Below, piece after piece: positions 28,847 through 35,368 of a stretch of DNA of 35,368 nucleotides (position 1 is the first letter of the stretch; the number at the start of each line of letters is the position of its first letter). The stretch comes from Clostridia bacterium (lineage in GTDB: Bacteria; Bacillota; Clostridia; Oscillospirales; Acutalibacteraceae), in NCBI GenBank assembly GCA_022767925.1, contig JALENG010000010.1, positions 1 to 35,368 on the forward strand, given 5' to 3'. A program made the translations under genes and the position numbers. Below the pieces are notes generated by a model. That model made no database searches. It saw only the letters and a program-made list of their open reading frames with translations, and was not told the DNA's origin.

Positions 28847-30523
28847 ATGCTCACACATTTGACCATTGAAAATATCGCGGTCATCGAACGGGCGGACGTG
28901 GATTTTTCCCGGGGAATGACCGTGCTGACCGGCGAAACCGGCGCCGGTAAATCCATCCTGATTGATTCCATCCACGCGGTTCTGGGCGGAAGGATCTCCC
29001 GGGATCTGATCCGCACCGGGGCGAAATCGGCCTGTGTGACGGCGGTTTTCGAGAGGATTCCCCGTTCTCTGGCGGCGGAGCTGGAGGAGCAGGGGGTCCC
29101 CGTTGTGCAGGAAGAGGACACGTTGATCCTGCAGCGGGAAATCCGGGCGGGCGGGAAAAGCCTGTGCCGGATTAACATGCGGCCGGTCACGGTGGCGGTG
29201 CTGGCGGCGGCGGGAGCCCAACTGCTGACGATTCACGGCCAGCACGAGAGCTACGAGCTGCTGGATAAAGAGCAGCACCGCGGCTATGTGGATGCCATGG
29301 GGCAGTTGGAGCCTCTGCGGCAGCAGTACCGGCAGGTGTATGGGGAGCTGCGGGCCGTGCAGAAGAGCATGGATGCCCTGCTGACCGACGAGGAGGAGAA
29401 GTCCCGCCGGGCGGATTTGCTTCGGTACGAAATCGAGGAGCTGGAAAACGGCGCCGTGACGGTGGGCGAGCAGGAGCAGCTGCAGCAAAAGCGGACCCTG
29501 TTCCGCAACAGCGAGAAGATGGCCGGGCAGCTCCACCGCTGCCGTGAGGCGCTGCAGGGCGGCGAAGAGCCCGGAGCCGTGGAGCTTTTGCAGCAGGCCG
29601 CCGATGCCGCCGAGGAGGCCGCGCACTTTTTGCCGCAGGCGGAAAGCTGGGCGGCCCAGCTGCGCAGCTGCTACTACGATCTGCAGGCCCTTTCGGAGGA
29701 GGAAGGGCGGTTTTCCGGGCTGCTGGATTTTGACCCGGAGGAGATGGCCCGGGTGGAGGAGCGGCTGGATGTCCTGTACCGGCTGGGGCTGAAATACGGC
29801 CGCACCGAGGAGGAGATGCTCGCCTATCTGGAGAAGGCGAAAAGAGAGCTCCTCGCCATTGAGCACGCCGACGAGGAACTGGAAAGGCTGCAGGCGCAGT
29901 TTGAGGAGAAAAAGGCGCAGGCCATTGCCCTGGCCCGCGAGCTGTCGCACCGCCGGCGAGATGCCGCACTGGAGCTGACCCGCCGTGTTTCGCAGGAGCT
30001 GGCGTTTCTGGATATGCCGGGGGTGTGCTTCCGGGTGGAGCAGGTGCGCTGCCCGCTGAATGAATACGGTTGTGACCGCATTCAGTTTTTGATCTCTACC
30101 AACCCGGGCGAGGAGCCCAAGCCCCTGTCAAAAATTGCGTCGGGGGGCGAACTGTCCCGGATTATGCTGGCCCTGAAGACGGTGCTGGCCTGTCACGACC
30201 CGGTGGACACCATGATTTTCGACGAGGTGGATGCCGGGATCAGCGGAAGCGCCGCCCGCAAGGTGGGGCAGAAGCTGCATGAGGTGGCCGAAAATGTGCA
30301 GGTGCTGTGCGTGACCCACACCGCGCAGATTGCGGCCATGGCCCACCATCAGTTCTGGATCCGCAAGGAAGTGGAGGACGGCAAAACCTACACCCGCGTG
30401 CAGCCCCTCAGCCGGGAGGAGCGCGTGCGTCAGATTGCCCGCCTGATCAGCGGCGGCGAGCTGACCCCGATTCTGCTGCAGAATGCTGAAGAAATGCTGA
30501 AAATGGGGGAAAACGGCGCTTGA
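28847..30523 (+). CDS. recN: DNA repair protein RecN
   Basis: MLTHLTIENIAVIERADVDFSRGMTVLTGETGAGKSILIDSIHAVLGGR; ASGGELSRIMLALKTVL...TMIFDEVDAGISGSAA. Confidence 0.96.
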   Translation: MLTHLTIENIAVIERADVDFSRGMTVLTGETGAGKSILIDSIHAVLGGRISRDLIRTGAKSACVTAVFERIPRSLAAELEEQGVPVVQEEDTLILQREIRAGGKSLCRINMRPVTVAVLAAAGAQLLTIHGQHESYELLDKEQHRGYVDAMGQLEPLRQQYRQVYGELRAVQKSMDALLTDEEEKSRRADLLRYEIEELENGAVTVGEQEQLQQKRTLFRNSEKMAGQLHRCREALQGGEEPGAVELLQQAADAAEEAAHFLPQAESWAAQLRSCYYDLQALSEEEGRFSGLLDFDPEEMARVEERLDVLYRLGLKYGRTEEEMLAYLEKAKRELLAIEHADEELERLQAQFEEKKAQAIALARELSHRRRDAALELTRRVSQELAFLDMPGVCFRVEQVRCPLNEYGCDRIQFLISTNPGEEPKPLSKIASGGELSRIMLALKTVLACHDPVDTMIFDEVDAGISGSAARKVGQKLHEVAENVQVLCVTHTAQIAAMAHHQFWIRKEVEDGKTYTRVQPLSREERVRQIARLISGGELTPILLQNAEEMLKMGENGA

Positions 30524-30547
30524 CTTTTTTTCTCCCCGTGATATAAT
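30520..30547 (+). promoter_or_regulatory. Sigma-A-type promoter of the tyrS T-box transcript
   Basis: TTGACT (30520-30525), 16 nt, TATAAT (30542-30547). Confidence 0.8.
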
Positions 30548-30559
30548 CAAACGTACAGG

Positions 30560-30820
30560 CGAAGAAGGAAAGAAGTACGGGTATTCCCACGGTCAAGAGA
30601 AGCTGCGGTGGGTGGAAGCAGCTGCGTGGAGGCCCCGAAATACATTCCGGAGCTGCCGGCTGAAAGGGAACGAGTAGGCGACGGGCCGTGTGTGCGCGTT
30701 AAAGCACAAGGGTATGACTGTACCCGTGAGGCCGGTGCTGTGAGGCATCGGTGAACTGAGGTGGTACCGCGGATTTTCCGCCCTCTGCATGCAACAGGAT
30801 GCAGGGGGCTTTTTCTTTTT
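30560..30820 (+). promoter_or_regulatory. T-box riboswitch, probable Tyr specifier (UAC)
   Basis: Specifier candidate CCCGAAATACATTCCGG, T-box AACTGAGGTGGTACCGCGG (to 30772), terminator CCCTCTGCAT-GCAACAGG-ATGCAGGGGGCTTTTT; immediately precedes tyrS. Confidence 0.9.
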
Positions 30821-30866
30821 CCAGCCGCCCTGCCGTTTGATTCAGGAAAGGAAGGAATGTACGAAA

Positions 30867-32090
30867 ATGGGTGTTTACGAGGATTTAAAAGAGCGCGGCC
30901 TGATTGCACAGGTCACCAATGAAGAAGCCGTGCGCCATCTGCTCGACGACGAAAAGATTACGTTCTATGTGGGGTTTGATCCCACGGCGGACAGCCTGCA
31001 TGTGGGGCATTTTGTCCCGATTATGGCCATGGCCCATATGCAGCGCGCCGGGCACCGCCCCATTGCGCTGTTCGGCGGCGGCACGGCGATGATCGGCGAT
31101 CCCACCGGCAAGACGGATATGCGCAAAATGATGACCGTCGAGACCATCGACCACAACATCGAGTGCTTTAAAAAGCAGATGTCCCGTCTGATTGATTTCA
31201 GCGATGGGAAGGCGATTATCGCCAACAATGGCGACTGGCTGCGGAATCTGAACTATATCGAATTTCTGCGGGAAATCGGCGTGCACTTCTCGGTGAACCG
31301 CATGCTGGCGGCCGAGTGCTACAAGCAGCGGCTGGAGCGCGGGCTGTCGTTCTTCGAGATGAACTATATGATCATGCAGAGCTATGATTTCCTGGAGCTG
31401 AACCGCCGGTATGGCTGCCAGATGCAGCTGGGCGGCGACGATCAGTGGAGCAACATGATTGGCGGCGTGGAGCTGTGCCGCCGCAAGGACGGCAAGAGCG
31501 TCGAGGCCATGACCTTCACCCTGCTGACCACCAGCGAGGGAAAGAAAATGGGCAAAACCGAGAAGGGCGCCCTGTGGCTGGATCCCAACAAGACCTCGCC
31601 CTACGAGTTCTATCAGTACTGGCGGAACGTGGCGGATGCCGACGTGATGCGCTGCATGCGCATTGTCACCTTCCTGCCCATGGACCAGATCCGCGAGATG
31701 GATACCTGGCAGGGCAGCGAGCTGAACAAGGCCAAGGAGATTCTGGCGTACGAAGTGACCAAGCTGATTCATGGCAAGGAAGAGGCCGACAAGGCCCAGG
31801 CGGCCGCCCGGGCCCTGTTTGTGGGCGGCGGCGACAGCGAGCATATGCCCACCACCGAGCTGACCCGGGACGAGCTGGGCGACGGCATTGCGATTCTGGA
31901 TCTGCTGGTGAAGACAAAGCTGGCGTCCTCCCGCGGGGAAGGAAAGCGCCTGGTGCAGCAGGGCGGCGTCACGCTGGGAAGTGAGAAGGTCACCGATCTG
32001 CAGCGGATGGTGACGCAGGCGGATTTTGACGGCGACGCGCTGATCCTGCGCAAGGGAAAGAAAGTTTTCCACAAGGTCGCCCTGGTATAA
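30867..32090 (+). CDS. tyrS: Tyrosyl-tRNA synthetase
   Basis: [65 protein letters not shown] (KMSKS-type). Confidence 0.97.
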   Translation: MGVYEDLKERGLIAQVTNEEAVRHLLDDEKITFYVGFDPTADSLHVGHFVPIMAMAHMQRAGHRPIALFGGGTAMIGDPTGKTDMRKMMTVETIDHNIECFKKQMSRLIDFSDGKAIIANNGDWLRNLNYIEFLREIGVHFSVNRMLAAECYKQRLERGLSFFEMNYMIMQSYDFLELNRRYGCQMQLGGDDQWSNMIGGVELCRRKDGKSVEAMTFTLLTTSEGKKMGKTEKGALWLDPNKTSPYEFYQYWRNVADADVMRCMRIVTFLPMDQIREMDTWQGSELNKAKEILAYEVTKLIHGKEEADKAQAAARALFVGGGDSEHMPTTELTRDELGDGIAILDLLVKTKLASSRGEGKRLVQQGGVTLGSEKVTDLQRMVTQADFDGDALILRKGKKVFHKVALV

Positions 32091-32100
32091 ACAAAGCCAA

Positions 32101-32145
32101 AAGGGAGAAACAGAGAAGAGGATTTTTCTGTTTTTCCCTTCCTTT
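32101..32145 (+). terminator. Probable intrinsic terminator after tyrS
   Basis: AAGGGAGAAACAGA...TCTGTTTTTCCCTTCCTTTG hairpin with T-rich 3' side. Confidence 0.55.
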
Positions 32146-32212
32146 GTTTTGGAAGAATTCCCCATTTTGGAGGGGGAATTCCGGTTGTTTGGCAGAAGAG
32201 AAAGGAGAAACC

Positions 32213-34924
32213 ATGGAAAAAAGGAAAAGATGGGCCTGGGGGGCAGCATCGGCCGGCGTGGTGACGGCGCTGTTTTTGCTGATTTATGCCCAGTACGGCC
32301 TGTATCCCTTCGGCGGGGACAGCATCGGCTGGGGGGATATGAAGCAGCAGATTGCCCCGCTGCTTTTGCAGCTGCGCGGAATTCTGCTGGGACAGCAGGA
32401 TTTCTTTCTGCATATGCAAAGCGGGGGCATGGATTTCTGGGGGGTCTTCTTCTTTTTCCTCAGCAGCCCCTTCTCGTTTCTGGTGGTGCTTGTCCCCGCG
32501 CAGGGAGTCTATGATTTTCTGAATATTCTGGTCCTGCTCAAGTGCGCGGCGGCGGCCTTTTCCCTGTGTGTTTGTCTGCCCCGTCTGCTGCCGCGGCTGA
32601 CCGGGCCGGTTTGCCTGGCTTTCTCCGTCGGTTATGCCTTCTCGGGGTACAGCATGCTGTATTTTGTCAATGTCCACTGGCTGGATATGATGATCCTGTT
32701 CCCCTTTTTGGCCCTCGCTTTTCTGCGGGCCGTGCACCGGAGGAAAAACGGGGCGCTCATCGCGGCGCTGTCCCTGCAGCTGGTCATGGGGTTCTATCTG
32801 GGGTATATGGTGCTGCTGTTTCTGGCCATCGCGGCGGGGGCATATGTGTGGATCTGTGTGCCAAAGCCCCAGCGCCCGGCGGCCTCGCTGCGGGTGTGCG
32901 CGGCGGTGGCGGTTTCCCTTTTTCTGACGGCGGGGGTCTGGGTGCCGTTTATGCTGCAATATCTGCAGTCGGCCCGCACCACCGATTTTATCCTCAGCCT
33001 GCAGAGCGGCAGCTTCCTCACTCACTGGGCCACCAGCACCTGCACCCTTTTCTGCACTGCCACCTTCTGCGCCGGGGGCGTGTGGTGCGCGGTGTGCCGG
33101 GGAAAATGGGAGGGAGCCCGGTCGCGGCGGCTTCTGTTCCTGCTGGCCCTCAGCCTTTTGATGAGCGTTCCGCTGTGGATCGAGCCGGTCAATAAATTCT
33201 GGCATATCGGCAGCTATCAGGCGTATCCCTCCCGGTATGGGTTCATTCTGGTGTTTTTGTGGGCGCTGCTGGCCGCCGCTGTGTGGGAGAAAATGGAGCC
33301 CCGCCGTCTGAACAGCAGGGAAAAGGGGCCGCCGGTGCTGCTGATCGCTTTCTCCCTGTTCACCCTGGGGATTCTGGTGCTGGCGGCGATGGTGCTGATG
33401 ACCAGGATGGATATGCTGGACGACTACTGCCACACCCTGTGGGTGACGGAAGAACAGTGGAACAGCCTGATGCTGGTCCTGTTCTTCCTGTTCTGTGCGG
33501 CGCTTTTATTGTACGGGATCCGCCGGTATTCCCTGCTGGGGCCCCGGGTTCTCTCGCTGTTTCTGGTGGTTCTCACGCTGGTTCAGGCGTGGTTTACCGG
33601 CAGCGCTTTTCTCGGCGGCAGCGGGCAGGACCCCACTTATGAAAAGCAGCTCATTGCCCTGGGGGAGGATGTGCTGCCGCAGGAGGACGGCACGCTGCAC
33701 TATGTCAAGCAGAACCGCAAGAGCACCGACGTCAATCTGCTGGGGGGCGCGGGCTTTGCCAATCTCAGCCATTACACATCGCTGACCGCCCGCTCCATGC
33801 TGTATTCCATGAAAAAGCTGGGGTATTCCGGCTACTGGATGGAGGTCGGTTCGCACGGCGGGACGCTGTTCTCCGATGCCCTGCTGGGGGTGGACAGCGT
33901 TTTGTACCAAAAAAGGGAAGCCATTCCCGATGACCGGTACGACGCGGTGCTGGCGGAAAATGACGAGTTTACGCTATTGCACAGCGGGGAAACCTGGGGG
34001 ATGGGCCTGATCGTTCCCGCGGTGCCTCAGGAAATTGACTCTCACAATCGTCTGCAGGTGCAGACGGAACTGTTCCGTCAGCTTTTTCCCCGGGAGGACG
34101 AGCTGTTCCACTTCTATCAGCCCGCGGACAGCACCGGGGTGATGTACAGCTATGACCCGGACAGCGGGATCCACAATTACCAGCTGGAAACCGAGGAGCA
34201 GGCCGGTGTGCTGCGCTATACGATTGCGCTCACGGAGGAGGAAACGCTGTATCTCGATCTGTTCAAGGATACCACCAACCGCTTGTCCGAGCCGATCAAC
34301 GGCACGCTGAACGTCTTTGTCAACGGGGAGTGCGCGGCCGCTTCCTATCCGGATAAGTCGCAGAACGGCCTGCTGGATCTGGGCACGTTCCAGGCGGGGG
34401 AGACCGTGGAAATCGAAGTGTGGTTTTTGAAAAATGCCGAGGTCTACGGCTTTTCCGTCGCCGGGCTCCGCCGTTCGGTTTTCCGGCAGGCGGCCGGTTC
34501 GGCCCGGGGCTGCACGGTGACCCAGTCGGGGAACCGCCTGACCGTTTCGGTGGAAGAAGCGAGGCCGGGAGAATGGCTGTTCCTCCCGGTCCAGTATCAG
34601 ACGGGGATGCGCGCCTGGTGTGACGGGGAACCGGTCACGGTGCAGCGGGCCTTGGGTACCTTTACCGCCGTTTATCTGCCGCAGGGCGGCCGCACGGTCA
34701 CCCTGACCTATTGGCCGGATGGGCTCATTGCCGGCCTGACCGTCTCGCTGATCACCGCCGCCTTGCTGGGGCTGTGGCGGCTGCTGCGCCGGCGGGTGTG
34801 GCTGCGGCGGTTAAAATACCGGTTGCGGCTGCTCGCGTTCCCGGTGCTGCTGATGGTCAGCGCACTGGCGTTTTTCCTCGCGTTCCTCTTCCCGGTGGGG
34901 ATTTATCTGCTCCGCGCCGGATGA
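32213..34924 (+). CDS. YfhO family multi-pass membrane protein
   Basis: Many TM segments; YGLYPFGGDSIGWGDMKQQIAPLLLQLRG; VGYAFSGYSMLYFVNVHWLDMMILFPFLALAFLRAV; start MEKRKR with SD AAAGGAG. Confidence 0.85.
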   Translation: MEKRKRWAWGAASAGVVTALFLLIYAQYGLYPFGGDSIGWGDMKQQIAPLLLQLRGILLGQQDFFLHMQSGGMDFWGVFFFFLSSPFSFLVVLVPAQGVYDFLNILVLLKCAAAAFSLCVCLPRLLPRLTGPVCLAFSVGYAFSGYSMLYFVNVHWLDMMILFPFLALAFLRAVHRRKNGALIAALSLQLVMGFYLGYMVLLFLAIAAGAYVWICVPKPQRPAASLRVCAAVAVSLFLTAGVWVPFMLQYLQSARTTDFILSLQSGSFLTHWATSTCTLFCTATFCAGGVWCAVCRGKWEGARSRRLLFLLALSLLMSVPLWIEPVNKFWHIGSYQAYPSRYGFILVFLWALLAAAVWEKMEPRRLNSREKGPPVLLIAFSLFTLGILVLAAMVLMTRMDMLDDYCHTLWVTEEQWNSLMLVLFFLFCAALLLYGIRRYSLLGPRVLSLFLVVLTLVQAWFTGSAFLGGSGQDPTYEKQLIALGEDVLPQEDGTLHYVKQNRKSTDVNLLGGAGFANLSHYTSLTARSMLYSMKKLGYSGYWMEVGSHGGTLFSDALLGVDSVLYQKREAIPDDRYDAVLAENDEFTLLHSGETWGMGLIVPAVPQEIDSHNRLQVQTELFRQLFPREDELFHFYQPADSTGVMYSYDPDSGIHNYQLETEEQAGVLRYTIALTEEETLYLDLFKDTTNRLSEPINGTLNVFVNGECAAASYPDKSQNGLLDLGTFQAGETVEIEVWFLKNAEVYGFSVAGLRRSVFRQAAGSARGCTVTQSGNRLTVSVEEARPGEWLFLPVQYQTGMRAWCDGEPVTVQRALGTFTAVYLPQGGRTVTLTYWPDGLIAGLTVSLITAALLGLWRLLRRRVWLRRLKYRLRLLAFPVLLMVSALAFFLAFLFPVGIYLLRAG

Positions 34925-34945
34925 AAATTTGAAAAATTTGTCATT

Positions 34946-34973
34946 CATAGCCGACTTTTCCCCGGATACAATA
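34946..34973 (+). promoter_or_regulatory. Possible forespore (sigma-F/G-like) promoter of the SASP gene
   Basis: CATAG...15-nt spacer...GATACAATA resembles -35/-10 elements of forespore sigma factors; by eye only. Confidence 0.35.
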
Positions 34974-35085
34974 GGATTGCAAACGCAAAGCAGGCCGGGC
35001 GAAGCACAGCGGCCAGCAGCCCTTAGGCTCGCAGATCGGAAACAAGGTGCTTCGTCCCGGCAATATTTTGAGGAGGAGAAAAGTC

Positions 35086-35337
35086 ATGTCCAATAAGAAT
35101 GTTGTTCCTGAGGCGAAAGAATCCATGAACCGCTTTAAGATGGAAGCGGCCAACGAAGTGGGCGTCAACCTGAAGCAGGGCTACAACGGCGACCTGACCA
35201 GCAAAGAGGCCGGTTCGATCGGCGGCCAGATGGTCAAGAAGATGAGTACCATACGAACTGCGAACTATACCCGTGCAGACCGTACTGCAATCGGTCATGA
35301 GATCAAGGTTCGGTACATAGCGGCCATCACCATTTAG
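35086..35337 (+). CDS. Alpha/beta-type small acid-soluble spore protein, with atypical C-terminus
   Basis: MSNKNVVPEAKESMNRFKMEAANEVGVNLKQGYNGDLTSKEAGSIGGQMVKKM is SASP; the following STIRTANYTRADRTAIGHEIKVRYIAAITI is not SASP-like. Confidence 0.8.
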   Translation: MSNKNVVPEAKESMNRFKMEAANEVGVNLKQGYNGDLTSKEAGSIGGQMVKKMSTIRTANYTRADRTAIGHEIKVRYIAAITI

Positions 35338-35350
35338 GAGGGACATTGAT

Positions 35351-35368
35351 ATGAAAAAACTGATTTTG
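35351..35368 (+). CDS. Start of an ORF truncated by the window edge (MKKLIL...)
   Basis: SD GGAGGGACATTGAT then ATGAAAAAACTGATTTTG running off the end. Confidence 0.5.

Noticed and set aside
27124-29190. 688-aa ORF antisense to tlyA-nadK-argR-recN
   Set aside because: Shadow ORF spanning several confidently called sense genes.
30547-30909. 120-aa minus-strand ORF across the tyrS leader
   Set aside because: Overlaps the T-box and tyrS start; no coding evidence.
31769-33433. 554-aa ORF antisense to tyrS/YfhO genes
   Set aside because: Shadow ORF; no RBS or motif support, composition dominated by Gln/His/Arg.
34978-35085. Possible c-di-GMP-I riboswitch upstream of the SASP gene (CGCAAAGC present)
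   Set aside because: The required GAAA-loop helix and tetraloop-receptor partners are not evident, and the motif sits close to the likely transcription start.

Overview
The window is about 35.4 kb of chromosomal DNA from a GC-rich, probably spore-forming member of the Clostridia (Oscillospiraceae-like; lineage inferred from gene content only). Most of it is housekeeping: two tRNA-Ala genes, nth, glyA, rarA, a flavin reductase-rubredoxin fusion, an NCS2 uracil permease, split transketolase, a TetR/ABC exporter operon, a CNNM/CBS protein, a DUF421 protein, a trp operon, a yfmF/yfmH M16 pair, lgt, folD, dxs-tlyA-nadK-argR-recN, tyrS, a YfhO-family membrane protein and an alpha/beta-type SASP. 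No CRISPR array, defence island or complete mobile element was seen. The observations most worth a second look are: (1) the Trp T-box operon appears to have lost most of trpE and the N-terminal half of trpG, with the remnants joined out of frame while trpDCFBA look intact; (2) the permease is preceded by a strong promoter, a U-rich leader ORF and a terminator whose loop contains the leader stop codon, a layout resembling E. coli pyrBI-type attenuation; (3) the SASP gene at the right edge changes abruptly to a non-SASP C-terminus, possibly a mobile-element junction; (4) folD directly abuts dxs, so the usual xseA-xseB-ispA genes are missing there; (5) a likely frameshift at the 3' end of the DUF421 gene. 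All calls come from reading the sequence and the supplied ORF track; no searches were run.
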